Positions 47,190 to 55,709 are shown, counted from the first letter of the stretch. The stretch is DNA of 64,000 nt from Pseudomonas sp. WN033 (GCA_002287035.1 NSKG01000004.1:310001-374000); one strand, 5' to 3'. Notes: generated by a model from the letters alone, not told the origin. Numbers and translations are program-made.

Positions 47190-48401
47190 GTGCCAGCTTT
47201 CGAATATACCGCGCTGGACGCTGCCGGACGGGTTCGCAAGGGCGTCGAGGAGGGCGACTCCTCGCGTCAGGTGCGGGCGCGTCTGCGTGAGCAGGGGTTG
47301 ATGCCGACTACCGTCAATCAGGTGGCCGAGCGCAGTAATCTGCTACGCATGCCGGTGTTTCAGGCCCGGGTCAAACCACTGGAGCTGGCCCTGGCTACCC
47401 GGCAGATGGCGACCCTGGCACGTGCCGGCATGCCAATTGAGGAAGTTTTGGGAACCGTAGCCCGACAGAGCGAGTCGGCCAAGGTCAAGACCACTCTGGC
47501 AGCTGTACGCACCCGGGTCATGGAGGGGTTGCCACTGGCCCATGCCATGGGCGAGTTCCCGTCGGTGTTTCCGCCAATCTATCGCACGACCATTGCCGCC
47601 GGGGAGCAGGCCGGGCGGCTGGATCTGGTACTCGAGCGCCTGGCCGACAATGTCGAGGCGCAAAACGCCATGCGCCAGAAGATCCAGTTGGCAATGTTCT
47701 ATCCGGCGATCCTGACCGTGGTCGCTCTGCTGGTTACCGTGGCGCTGTTGACCTATGTCGTGCCGGAGGTAGTCCAGGTCTTTGCCGGTATGAATCAGGA
47801 GTTGCCGCTGCTGACCCGTTCATTGATCGCCACCAGTGATGCCCTGCGACAATGGGGCTGGTTGATGCTGCTGGTGCTGATTGGTGGTCTGCTACTGGGG
47901 CGTGAACTGCTCAAGCGTCCGGCCTTGCGTTATCGCTGGGATAGCGGTCTGTTGCGCATGCCTCTGTTGGGGCGACTGACCAGGGGGCTCAATACCGCCC
48001 GTTTTGCTCGTACTCTCAACATTCTGGCTGGTAGTGGTGTGCCATTGCTTGAAGCGCTCAACATGAGTGCCAGCGTGATAACCAACGTGCCCATGCGCGA
48101 AGCCGTGGGAGATGCTGCGCAACGGGTACGCGAAGGCGCGGGTATAGGTCATTCCCTCGAGCGCAGCGGCTATTTCCCGCCCATGACGCTGAGCCTGATC
48201 AAGAGTGGTGAAAGCAGCGGTACCCTTGATCAGATGCTTGAGCGGGCTGCCGAAACCCAGGAGCGTGAACTGGAAGCGCGGATCGCCATGGTTATGGGGG
48301 TATTCGAGCCGCTGCTGATTCTGGCTATGGGAGGCATTGTGCTGATTATTGTACTGGCCATTCTGTTGCCGATCTTTGAACTCAATCAACTGGTGAATTG
48401 A
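47190..48401 (+). CDS. gspF: Type II secretion inner-membrane protein GspF
   Basis: GspF is the polytopic platform protein. The 403-residue chain begins AFEYTALDAAGRVRKGV (typical GspF opening) and has two T2SSF domains (about 70-195 and 270-395) and three transmembrane helices (near 170-195, 220-240 and 370-395). The signature ARTLATLxxAGVPLLEAL-like ARTLNILAGSGVPLLEALNM is present. The start is GTG, two bases after the gspE stop. Confidence 0.96.
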   Translation: MPAFEYTALDAAGRVRKGVEEGDSSRQVRARLREQGLMPTTVNQVAERSNLLRMPVFQARVKPLELALATRQMATLARAGMPIEEVLGTVARQSESAKVKTTLAAVRTRVMEGLPLAHAMGEFPSVFPPIYRTTIAAGEQAGRLDLVLERLADNVEAQNAMRQKIQLAMFYPAILTVVALLVTVALLTYVVPEVVQVFAGMNQELPLLTRSLIATSDALRQWGWLMLLVLIGGLLLGRELLKRPALRYRWDSGLLRMPLLGRLTRGLNTARFARTLNILAGSGVPLLEALNMSASVITNVPMREAVGDAAQRVREGAGIGHSLERSGYFPPMTLSLIKSGESSGTLDQMLERAAETQERELEARIAMVMGVFEPLLILAMGGIVLIIVLAILLPIFELNQLVN

Positions 48402-48403
48402 AC

Positions 48404-48871
48404 ATGTGCAAACCTGTAACCGTAAATGCGCGCCGGCAAGCCGGCTTCACTCTGATCGAGGTCATGGTGGTCGTGGTGATTCTCGGAATTCTGGCAGCGG
48501 TGGTGGTGCCCCGGGTCATGGATCGACCGGATCAGGCCAGGGTTACCAAGGTTCAGAACGATATCCGTGCGCTGGAAAGTGCCTTGAATCTGTACCGCCT
48601 GGATAACTTCAATTACCCGACCAGCGAGCAGGGCCTGCGGGCTCTGGTGGTCCAGCCAACTGGTTCGGATGCTCCGCGTAACTGGCGTTCGGGCGGCTAT
48701 ATTGACCGCTTGCAGAAGGATCCGTGGGGTAATGATTACCAGTACCTGCGTCCGGGGCGTGACGGTCGGGAATACGACCTGTTCAGTTTTGGCGCTGATG
48801 GCCGGGCCGGTGGTGAGGGCAACAATGCTGACATCGGCAACTGGAACCTGGATCAGTCCCCAGGCCGTTGA
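48404..48871 (+). CDS. gspG: Major pseudopilin GspG
   Basis: The main subunit of the type II pseudopilus. The 155-residue precursor has a short basic leader and the prepilin cleavage site QAG/FTLIEVMVVVVILGILAAVVVP. A conserved PTSEQGLRALV segment follows, with WGNDYQYLRPG and the calcium-loop FSFGADGRAGGEGNNADIG. A TTG at 48398 is possible, but ATG 48404 gives a normal leader. A prepilin peptidase (PilD/GspO) must be encoded elsewhere. Confidence 0.96.
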   Translation: MCKPVTVNARRQAGFTLIEVMVVVVILGILAAVVVPRVMDRPDQARVTKVQNDIRALESALNLYRLDNFNYPTSEQGLRALVVQPTGSDAPRNWRSGGYIDRLQKDPWGNDYQYLRPGRDGREYDLFSFGADGRAGGEGNNADIGNWNLDQSPGR

Positions 48872-49422
48872 TGATGCGCCTGCTGCGGGTTGAATGCCAG
48901 AGCCAGAGGGGCTTCACCCTGTTGGAGCTGCTAGTGGTACTGGTCCTGATCGGGATCGTTGCCAGCCTGGCTACCCTGTCGCTGGGCAATGGTGCCGAGC
49001 GCCTGCTGCGCAGCGAAAGCGAACGCCTGGCGGGTGTGCTGCGGCTGGCCCGTGACGAACTGCTGATTACCGGGGGGGCAGACCGGGCATTGGGCCTGCG
49101 ACGCGACGCGTACAGCCTGCTGGAACTGGTGATTCTCGATGATGCCAGCCGTGAGTGGCAGCCCTTGCTGGATCCCCAACTGGGGCCGCGTCAGCTCGAA
49201 GAAGGGCTGCTTGAAATCAGTTTCCAGCAGAACGGCAATCGCCGACCGCTACCGCTACCGCTACCGCAGACCGGGGGCTGGGAGCCGCATGTGCACTTGA
49301 GCAACACCGGTGAAATGACTCCGGGGCTGATTATTTTGCGCGTGCCCCGGCAGAACCTGGAACGGCATATCGAGATTGGCCTGGAAGGGCGGGTGGAGGT
49401 GCTTGATGCGCAGCCCCGTTGA
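48871..49422 (+). CDS. gspH: Minor pseudopilin GspH
   Basis: A protein of 183 residues with leader and cleavage motif RG/FTLLELLVVLVLIGIVASLA, followed by a GspH-type globular domain with RALGLRRDAYSLLEL. A short in-frame hexanucleotide repeat (CCGCTA, 3.5 copies at 49246-49266) encodes a PLPLPLP stretch near residue 127. ATG 48871 overlaps the gspG stop, and ATG 48874 is equally possible. It overlaps gspI by 17 bases. Confidence 0.92.
   Translation: MMRLLRVECQSQRGFTLLELLVVLVLIGIVASLATLSLGNGAERLLRSESERLAGVLRLARDELLITGGADRALGLRRDAYSLLELVILDDASREWQPLLDPQLGPRQLEEGLLEISFQQNGNRRPLPLPLPQTGGWEPHVHLSNTGEMTPGLIILRVPRQNLERHIEIGLEGRVEVLDAQPR
49246..49266 (+). repeat. In-frame CCGCTA microsatellite within gspH
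   Basis: Three and a half copies of the 6-base unit CCGCTA encode alternating Pro and Leu in a surface region. Loss or gain of a unit keeps the reading frame. Confidence 0.6.
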
Positions 49423-49795
49423 GCGCGGTTTTACCCTGCTTGAGGTGCTGGTGGCCCTGACTGTGCTTGGGGTGGCCCTGGCCGCGTTGGTCAAGGGCGG
49501 AGCCGATCATGCCCGCAACACCGCCTATTTGCAGGAACGGACCCTGGCCCATTGGGCCGGGCAGAACTTGTTGACCGAGTACGAAACCGGCATGCGTCCG
49601 GCCCAGACCGGCAACCGTACTGGTGAAACCAGCATGGGGCCTTACCGGTTCGGTTATCGGGTGGAAATGAGCGATTACAGCCCGCAGAGTCCGTTCCCAT
49701 TACCAGCGGTGCGGCGGGTGGATATTCGCCTATGGCTGGCCGAACGTGGCGAGGCTGAGCAACGAGCCATGGTCACCGGGTTCGTACTGCCATGA
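49406..49795 (+). CDS. gspI: Minor pseudopilin GspI
   Basis: A protein of 129 residues with leader and cleavage site RG/FTLLEVLVALTVLGVALAAL, then the conserved HWAGQNLLTEYE helix and a beta-sheet end (VRRVDIRLWLAERGEAEQRA). GspI nucleates the pseudopilus tip with J and K. ATG 49406 follows GGTGGAGGTG; the longer frame from 49376 lies inside gspH and adds no leader character. Confidence 0.92.
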   Translation: MRSPVERGFTLLEVLVALTVLGVALAALVKGGADHARNTAYLQERTLAHWAGQNLLTEYETGMRPAQTGNRTGETSMGPYRFGYRVEMSDYSPQSPFPLPAVRRVDIRLWLAERGEAEQRAMVTGFVLP

Positions 49796-50421
49796 TGGGA
49801 CGACGTCCGGCCCAGCGCGGCTTCACTTTGCTGGAAATGCTGATCGCCCTGGCGGTATTCGCGGTCATGAGCATGGTGGCCTACCAGGGCTTGCGGGCGG
49901 TACTGGATGCCGACCGGATCAGCCGGGAGCAGGCTCAGCGGCTGGCCGATCTGCAGGTCACCCTGAGTGTGCTGGAGCGGGATCTGGCCCAGGTAGTTGA
50001 TGTGGTGGTGCGTGACGAATTTGGCGACCGGCTGCCGCCTTTGCGCTTGCGCCCCGGTGGTGAGGCGGTACGGTTGGAGTTGGTCAGGGCCGGTGCTGGT
50101 GGCGAGCAGCGTCTGCGGCGTACTGCCTGGCGTCTGACCGAGCGCGGGCTGGAGCGCGAACTGTGGCCTGGCGTCGATGTGGTGGACCGGGACAGCATGA
50201 GGGTACGGCCCTTTGCTGATCTGGTCGGTGAGCAGCAGCGCCTCGGCGTGGATAGTGGCTTTGCCTTCGTGGTGCGAACCGCAAGTGGATTGGAGCGGGT
50301 CGATGCCTGGCCACCGCTGGATGGAGACCCGGCGGCGACCCAGTTACCACTGGCGGTGGAGCTGTTGCTGGATGTGCCAGGGGTAGGCGAGATTCGACGT
50401 TTGATGGCGGTGGGGCAATGA
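49792..50421 (+). CDS. gspJ: Minor pseudopilin GspJ
   Basis: A protein of 209 residues with cleavage motif RG/FTLLEMLIALAVFAVMSMVA and the conserved LERDLAQVVDVVVRDEFGD and RTAWRLTERGLERELWP segments. It joins the I-J-K tip complex. ATG overlaps the gspI stop (ATGA) and its end overlaps gspK in the same way. Confidence 0.93.
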   Translation: MMGRRPAQRGFTLLEMLIALAVFAVMSMVAYQGLRAVLDADRISREQAQRLADLQVTLSVLERDLAQVVDVVVRDEFGDRLPPLRLRPGGEAVRLELVRAGAGGEQRLRRTAWRLTERGLERELWPGVDVVDRDSMRVRPFADLVGEQQRLGVDSGFAFVVRTASGLERVDAWPPLDGDPAATQLPLAVELLLDVPGVGEIRRLMAVGQ

Positions 50422-51215
50422 GACAGCCCCAGCGAGGTGTAGCGCTGGTCACAGCGCTGTTAGTGGTGGCTTTGGCAATCGTGGCAGCGACTGCCATGGC
50501 CTTGCGTGGCCAGGCTGATATTCGCCGGACCAGCGCAGTGTTCGAGCGCGATCTGGCGCGTCAGATCGCTCTGGGCGCGGAAAAGATGGTGCTGCAGTAT
50601 CTTGAGCGGGTCGATGGGCCTGATGATTTGCTCTGGGACACCTGCCGCTCGCCAGTCCTGCCGTTTCAGGTCGATCAGGTCCGGCTGCAGGCGACTCTGG
50701 ACAACATGCAGTGCCGTTACAACCTCAACGCTCTGGCTGGCGCTGACGAGACGGAACTGGGCTACTTTGCTCGTCTGGTCGACCGGGTCGGTCAGGATGC
50801 GGGCGTGTCGACCCCGCCAGGCGCGCAGCTGGCGATGGCGGTGAACGACTGGATGAATGCGGAAACTGACGATCCCATCTATCGTCTCGCTGATCCGCCT
50901 CGGGCGTCTGGTAACCGGGCTTTTTTGCTGGCTTCGGAACTGAATAGTGTCACCGGCATGACGGCTGAGGCCTGGCAGGCCATGGCCCCCTACCTGGCGG
51001 CATACCCCGGTACGGCCAGTCCGATTGATCTGGTACGCAGTCCGGAACTGCTACAGGAAGTGTTTAGTGGCCGGCCGGTGCCGGATCAGGCGCCCTGGTA
51101 TGTGCGGTTGGAAGTGGTGGCGGAATTCGGCCAGCGGCGATTCTACCAGTGCAGTCTGCTGGATGCGCCCAATGGCAGAGTGGTCCTCAGAGAACAAACG
51201 GCTTGTGAGCCCTGA
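50418..51215 (+). CDS. gspK: Minor pseudopilin GspK
   Basis: The tip pseudopilin GspK, 265 residues, begins MRQPQRG/VALVTALLVVALAIVAATAM; it lacks the Glu at +5, as is usual for this subunit. It has LLWDTCRSPVLPF, the helical-domain motif CRYNLNAL, and LASELNSVTGMTAEAWQAM with YLAAYPG later. It is shorter than many GspK proteins (about 320), with less material in the alpha-domain. ATG overlaps the gspJ stop. Confidence 0.92.
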   Translation: MRQPQRGVALVTALLVVALAIVAATAMALRGQADIRRTSAVFERDLARQIALGAEKMVLQYLERVDGPDDLLWDTCRSPVLPFQVDQVRLQATLDNMQCRYNLNALAGADETELGYFARLVDRVGQDAGVSTPPGAQLAMAVNDWMNAETDDPIYRLADPPRASGNRAFLLASELNSVTGMTAEAWQAMAPYLAAYPGTASPIDLVRSPELLQEVFSGRPVPDQAPWYVRLEVVAEFGQRRFYQCSLLDAPNGRVVLREQTACEP

Positions 51216-51233
51216 TAAAGAACGGATCAAGTT

Positions 51234-52466
51234 ATGTTGATAGTGCTGTTAGCGCAAGCTTCTGCAGATGAGTCAGCTCTGCTGCCCTGGTGGCGGCTTG
51301 AGCGTGATGGGCAACTGCTGGAACAGGGTGAATCCAGTCTGCAGGTACTGCGCGATCGTTTTCCCGGAGAGCGGCTGCGGGTGCTGGTGGCACCGGCCAT
51401 GGTCAGCCTGTACCGGGTTCAGGTGCCGGCACGCAGAGCAGCGGTAGTACGCGCAGCGTTGCCGTTTGCCCTGGAGGATCAGCTCAGTCAGGAGCTTGAT
51501 GAACTGCACATCGTGGCCGGCCCGCGTCGGGCAGACGGCAGCCTGGCAGCAGTGGTGGTTGAGCATCGGCTGATGGAGCAGTGGCAGGCACAACTGGCCG
51601 CTGCTGGTTGGCGTGCCGAACTGTTGCTGCCGCTGAGCGCGCTGTATGAACAGCGTGAGCCCGAACAGGGTCTGGTTTTGATGCCGGCGGATTGGCCCGG
51701 TTTGCCGGAGGGGGTGCTGGTGCTCTCGGCTGAACAGGAGCCGGTGCTGGTAGAATCGAGTCTGTTGGCGTTTTGGCTACAGCGGCGGCTAGCGGACTTA
51801 GAGCCTGAACGGCGCCAACTACGCCTGTGTGGCCTGCAAGCCGAGATTCTGGGAACGCTTGATCCGCAATGGACAGTACTGACTGAACCGACGCCACTGC
51901 CCGAGCGGCAGACCCTGCTGGCCCGGTGTCTGGGTAATCAGCAACCCTTCAATCTGCTCAATGGACCTTATGCTGCCAGTATGGCAGCCCCGCCCTGGCG
52001 CAAGCTGCGCCCGCCGCTGATCGCTGCCGCCACAGTTGTGGCTTTGCTGGTCGTGCAGTTGGGGTTGGAGTGGTGGAGCCTGAGTCGCGAGCGTGAACGT
52101 CTGTGGCTGGAGGTAGACCGCCTGTTCAGTTCGACCCTGCCCAATACGCCGCAAAGTGACCCGGTGTTCCAGTTTCGCCAGGTGCTGGAGGGGCGCAGCG
52201 ACGCTACCAATGGTCAGGCCAGTCTGGGGCCGCTGCTGCATGACGCGCTGACGGCGATCAGCAGTGGCGGCAAGGCCCGGATCCGGCAGGTTCGCAGTAA
52301 CGGCGAAGAGGTGGAGATCGAGTTGCAAGTGGCCTCCTTCGCCGAACTTGAGTCGATCAGGGCCGAGCTGTCGGCCAATCCGCGGCTGCTTGAAAGCCTG
52401 CAAGGGGCCGACTCCGGCAGCGAAGGTGTGACCGCGCGGTTGCGGATTCAAAGGAGAGCATCATGA
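51234..52466 (+). CDS. gspL: Type II secretion inner-membrane protein GspL
   Basis: GspL recruits GspE to the membrane. The 410-residue protein has a cytoplasmic actin-like domain (about 1-255) with LPFALEDQLSQELDELHI and the VEHRLMEQW region. A single transmembrane helix (about 262-283, AATVVALLVVQLGLEWW) and a periplasmic ferredoxin-like domain with the GspL-type IRQVRSNGEEVEIELQVASF follow. It overlaps gspM by four bases. The ribosome site is weak. Confidence 0.92.
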   Translation: MLIVLLAQASADESALLPWWRLERDGQLLEQGESSLQVLRDRFPGERLRVLVAPAMVSLYRVQVPARRAAVVRAALPFALEDQLSQELDELHIVAGPRRADGSLAAVVVEHRLMEQWQAQLAAAGWRAELLLPLSALYEQREPEQGLVLMPADWPGLPEGVLVLSAEQEPVLVESSLLAFWLQRRLADLEPERRQLRLCGLQAEILGTLDPQWTVLTEPTPLPERQTLLARCLGNQQPFNLLNGPYAASMAAPPWRKLRPPLIAAATVVALLVVQLGLEWWSLSRERERLWLEVDRLFSSTLPNTPQSDPVFQFRQVLEGRSDATNGQASLGPLLHDALTAISSGGKARIRQVRSNGEEVEIELQVASFAELESIRAELSANPRLLESLQGADSGSEGVTARLRIQRRAS

Positions 52467-52948
52467 GGGCCTGGTGGGAAAGTCTGGCCCAGCGCGAGCG
52501 CCGGGTCTTGAGTGTGGGGCTGGCAGTGCTGGTTGTGGTGTTGTTCTGGATCATGATCTGGGAGCCGCTGGCCAATCAACGCAGCAGCCTGCGTAATGAG
52601 GTCAGTCGCCTGTCGTCCGAACTGGCCTGGATGCAGCAGGTGGCTGATCAGGTGCGGCGCCAGGCCACGGCCCAGCGTTCGCGGGGTGAAACCGGGCGCA
52701 GTAATGGTTCGGTTCTGACGCTGGTCGAGGTGTCGGCAAATGCCGCTGGCGTCAAACCGGCACTCGAGCGCCTGCAGCCGGAAGGGCAGGGCGCGCGGCT
52801 ATGGCTCGAAGGCGTTGGTTTCGATGCCTTGCTGGTGTGGTTGGCCGAGTTAGAACAGCGTCATGGCTTGTTGGTGAGTCAACTGGCGGTGGATGTCGGT
52901 GACGAACCGGGCCGGGTTTCGGCGCGGATTTTGTTGGAGCCCCGCTGA
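52463..52948 (+). CDS. gspM: Type II secretion inner-membrane protein GspM
   Basis: A protein of 161 residues with one N-terminal transmembrane helix (about 19-36, VLSVGLAVLVVVLFWIMIWEPL quoted in part) and a short periplasmic ferredoxin-like domain containing VWLAELEQRHGLLVSQLAVD. GspM dimerises with GspL. It starts inside the gspL end (ATGA) and overlaps gspN by one base. Confidence 0.9.
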   Translation: MRAWWESLAQRERRVLSVGLAVLVVVLFWIMIWEPLANQRSSLRNEVSRLSSELAWMQQVADQVRRQATAQRSRGETGRSNGSVLTLVEVSANAAGVKPALERLQPEGQGARLWLEGVGFDALLVWLAELEQRHGLLVSQLAVDVGDEPGRVSARILLEPR

Positions 52949-53706
52949 TGCTGAGACGACTTAATCTCAAGGGTATGCTGGCGCTTGCGTTGCTGGTTTA
53001 TCTATTGACGCTGATCTGGCATTTGCCTGCGTCGTTCGTCTGGCATCGGCTATCGGCCCAGTTGCCGGTGCCTGTCGAGTTGCAGGGGCTGGCCGGCACG
53101 CTGTGGTCCGGGCAGGTGGCCAGGATCACCGTGGATGGTATCGACCAGGGTGGGTTGCGCTGGCACTGGCGTCCGAGCGCGTTGGTGCGTGGCCAGGTGC
53201 AACTGGATCTGGAGTGGCTGCCTCGCAATAGCCGGGTACAGGCTCAGCTCAAGGCAGGTATCGGCGTTGTGCGTCTGGAGCAGGTCAATGGTCGACTCGA
53301 TGCTGCCAGCATGGCGATGGTCAACAAGGCGCCATTCCTGCTGGGTGGAACCTGGCTGCTGGATGTGCCTGTGCTTGAATTGCGCGATTTCGAATTTGTC
53401 AGTACCGCTCATGGGCGTCTGGTTTGGCAGGAAGCGGCAGCAGGCCTGCCGCAAACTTTGGCCCTCGGGCATCTGAAAGCCGAGCTGGATAGTCGCGACG
53501 GTTGGCTGACCATGGCCTTGCAGGATCAGGGTGAGGGTCCTCTCGGGTTGCAGGGGGATGCTCGCTGGCGTCCAGGACAGGCGCTGCAGCTCAATACCAG
53601 GATACAGGCCCGTGAGGTCGCTGATCCCAGCCTGGCCGGCGCGGTGGCGCTGCTCGGGCGGCCCGACAGACAGGGCTGGGTGCGTTGGCGTGCCCAGCTT
53701 CAGTAG
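52948..53706 (+). CDS. gspN: Type II secretion protein GspN
   Basis: A protein of 252 residues with one N-terminal hydrophobic helix (about 10-27) and a periplasmic beta-rich domain with GLAGTLWSGQVARITVDG, matching GspN. This subunit is optional in type II systems; it is missing from the P. aeruginosa xcp set as I recall it. Its role is not settled. It is the last canonical gsp gene; the TPR lipoprotein gene follows 15 bases later. Confidence 0.88.
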   Translation: MLRRLNLKGMLALALLVYLLTLIWHLPASFVWHRLSAQLPVPVELQGLAGTLWSGQVARITVDGIDQGGLRWHWRPSALVRGQVQLDLEWLPRNSRVQAQLKAGIGVVRLEQVNGRLDAASMAMVNKAPFLLGGTWLLDVPVLELRDFEFVSTAHGRLVWQEAAAGLPQTLALGHLKAELDSRDGWLTMALQDQGEGPLGLQGDARWRPGQALQLNTRIQAREVADPSLAGAVALLGRPDRQGWVRWRAQLQ

Positions 53707-53721
53707 CAAGAGGAGATAACC

Positions 53722-54339
53722 ATGCGATGGTTGGTACTGCTGGCGGCGCTGGCAATCTTAGGCGGTTGTGCTTCGATGAGCCAGGTGGATGGGCAGCGCA
53801 CTGCAGCGATCAATGATGCCAGGGCCAAGCTGGGATTCAGCGGTTGCGACATGGCTTTGGTTGAGGAAATTCGGCGCCTGAAAGAGCCAGGGCTTGAGCT
53901 GGAGGCGGGGTATCAGTGTCTGCAGCAGGGTGAGCTGGCTGAAGTTGAACGGCTGCTGAGCGACTATCGCCAGCGTCATGTATCGCCGCCATATCCGGAT
54001 TATGCCGATTATCTGTTGGGGTTGAGCGCGCTGCTGCGTTTCGAGTTGCTGGGTGAAGAAGACCCTGAGCGTCTGGAGCTGGGGCGTGAGGTACACCGGC
54101 AACTGGCCGGCTTTGTGCGGGCATATCCGCAATCGAGCTATCGCGAAGGGGTAGGTCAGAGCCTCAAGGCGGTGCTCGACGGGATGGCGAGAACTGAATA
54201 TCGCCTGGCCCAGGAAGCTCTGGCGCAGGGAGATAATGACGCTGCGGCTGCGCGCTTGCGCTATGTGGTTCAACAGTACCCACGCAGCGCTGCGGCAGGT
54301 GATGCGGCCTCGTTGCTGGAGCGCCATGGTGCACTTTGA
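53722..54339 (+). CDS. TPR-type lipoprotein at the end of the gsp operon
   Basis: A protein of 205 residues. MRWLVLLAALAILGGC is a lipoprotein signal with Cys at about 16. Two further Cys (about 41 and 65) could form a disulfide. TPR-like helices fill the rest: KEPGLELEAGYQCLQQGELAEVERLL, and near the C-terminus AQEALAQGDNDAAAARLRYVVQQYPRSAAAGDA, a pattern like BamD/YbgF repeats. I do not recognise a specific family. AGGAGA at 53711 gives a strong ribosome site, 15 bases after gspN, and a terminator follows, so it is co-transcribed with gspC-N. A pilotin-like or secretin-assembly role is only a hypothesis. Confidence 0.75.
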   Translation: MRWLVLLAALAILGGCASMSQVDGQRTAAINDARAKLGFSGCDMALVEEIRRLKEPGLELEAGYQCLQQGELAEVERLLSDYRQRHVSPPYPDYADYLLGLSALLRFELLGEEDPERLELGREVHRQLAGFVRAYPQSSYREGVGQSLKAVLDGMARTEYRLAQEALAQGDNDAAAARLRYVVQQYPRSAAAGDAASLLERHGAL

Positions 54340-54502
54340 TGGGGCTCGCCAGCGGCCTGTAGCCAAGCGGTTGTGCACAGTCACAGAGCAAGCTTGTTAT
54401 TTTGCTGTCACAACTGCTCGTAACTTGCTGAAAATAGGGTGTATTTGCGTAACTATTTGATTTTTAATATAAAAAATAATTGATCAAGTTTTGATCATTC
54501 TG

Positions 54503-54541
54503 AACCCGTCCAGCGTGTTTCAGGCGCTGAACGGGTTTTTT
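54503..54541 (+). terminator. Intrinsic terminator of the gsp operon
   Basis: AACCCGT and ACGGGTT, extended by CAGCG/CGCTG after a mismatch, enclose a nine-base loop and are followed by TTTTT. It closes the gspC-N plus lipoprotein unit. A T/A-rich stretch and the palindrome TGATCA-AGTT-TTGATCA lie just upstream. Confidence 0.85.
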
Positions 54542-54547
54542 ATCAGG

Positions 54548-54582
54548 CTACCCACAGTCTTATCCACAGATATTGTGGATAG
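54548..54582. repeat. Three-box DnaA-like element, copy 1
   Basis: A direct CTACCCACA, three bases, a perfect DnaA-type box TTATCCACA (54560-54568), five bases, then an inverted box TGTGGATAG (54574-54582). Its geometry equals that of the copy at 56947-56981. It lies 19 bases past the rdgC stop. Confidence 0.6.
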
Positions 54583-54600
54583 TTCCCATTGGCTCTCAGG

Positions 54601-55518
54601 TTATACGCCCTGGGGGATGTCTTCACCACCCAGCGCATTGCTCAGGGTTGGGATCAGGCTCGACAGAGTCATGGCCATCAGGGTAAAGCTGGCGTCAAGC
54701 TGTCCGGCCATATCGTCGCCACCCTGCTCGTCGGCTTCCTCGCGCAGCAGGTCCTCGAACTTCAGGCGTTTGATGGTTAGCTTGTCATCCAGGCTCAGGG
54801 ACAGCTTGTCACGCCAATGCAGGCCAAGCTGGCTGACCTGCTTGCCAGCGCTCAGATGTTGTTGGATTTCATCGCTGCCCAGATCCTGACGCTTGCAACG
54901 GATAACACCACCGTCCTCGGAGGTATCGCGCAATTCGCACTCATCGCTGATGACAAAGCCCTCCGGGGCTTCGCCGCTGCGTACCCAGTCGGTCATGCAG
55001 GCGGCTGGGGCCATCTTCACGTTGAGTGGCCGTACCGGCAGGCTACCAGTGCCTTCACGCAGCAGGTTAAGGAGGTCTTCGGCGCGCTTGTTGCTGGAGG
55101 TGTCGACGGCGATCCAGCCTTCGGCAGGCGCGATACAGGCCAGGGTGGTCTGGGTCCGGGTAAAGGCGCGCGGCAGCAGGGACATGATGATGTCGTCCTT
55201 GAGGGTGTCACGCTCCTTCTTGTAGACCTTACGTCCGTCACGAGCTTCGATCTCTTCGACTTTCTCAGCCAGCGCGTCCTTGATCACACTAGAGGGCAGC
55301 ATGCGCTCTTCCTTGCGCAGCGCGACCAGCCAGTAACCCTGGGCCACCTGCAGCAGGTTTTCCGAGTGTCGACCGAACGGAGTGGTCCAACCGAGGGTAT
55401 GGGTCTCCTGGCTGGCACAGGGGCGGGCCGGACGCTGTTCCAGGGCCTTGAGCAGTTCGGCTTCGGTGAAGGGGACGGATTGACTGAAACGATAGAGGAG
55501 GAGATTACGAAACCACAT
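54601..55518 (-). CDS. rdgC: Recombination-associated protein RdgC
   Basis: RdgC is a ring-shaped nucleoid protein that binds DNA and limits RecA. The 305-residue chain opens [17 protein letters not shown] and has the family motifs [33 protein letters not shown] and [24 protein letters not shown] (quoted in part). [18 protein letters not shown] and LVLGTDCEL-like [11 protein letters not shown] follow. Stop TAA is at 54601-54603. It is a single-gene unit beside tRNA genes, as in P. aeruginosa. Confidence 0.96.
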   Translation of the reverse strand: MWFRNLLLYRFSQSVPFTEAELLKALEQRPARPCASQETHTLGWTTPFGRHSENLLQVAQGYWLVALRKEERMLPSSVIKDALAEKVEEIEARDGRKVYKKERDTLKDDIIMSLLPRAFTRTQTTLACIAPAEGWIAVDTSSNKRAEDLLNLLREGTGSLPVRPLNVKMAPAACMTDWVRSGEAPEGFVISDECELRDTSEDGGVIRCKRQDLGSDEIQQHLSAGKQVSQLGLHWRDKLSLSLDDKLTIKRLKFEDLLREEADEQGGDDMAGQLDASFTLMAMTLSSLIPTLSNALGGEDIPQGV

Positions 55519-55658
55519 GGTGCTGTCCTTGATGAATGATGCATGGGCGCAGGGCGTCCAGGGCCGCCCATATTGCCTGAGTGCCCCGCTGGCGACCAGT
55601 CTTCCCGGGGCTTTGAATAAGGTATTGATAATGAGTGAAATTTTTTTTGAAAAAGGTA

Positions 55659-55687
55659 TTGCCAGGTCGGGAAAAGGTGCCTAGAAT
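55659..55687 (+). promoter_or_regulatory. Promoter of the tRNA-Val/tRNA-Asp pair
   Basis: TTGCCA (55659-55664), a 17-base spacer and TAGAAT (55682-55687) precede tRNA-Val by 22 bases. Confidence 0.7.
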
Positions 55688-55709
55688 GCGCACCACTTCG
55701 AGAGCAAAT

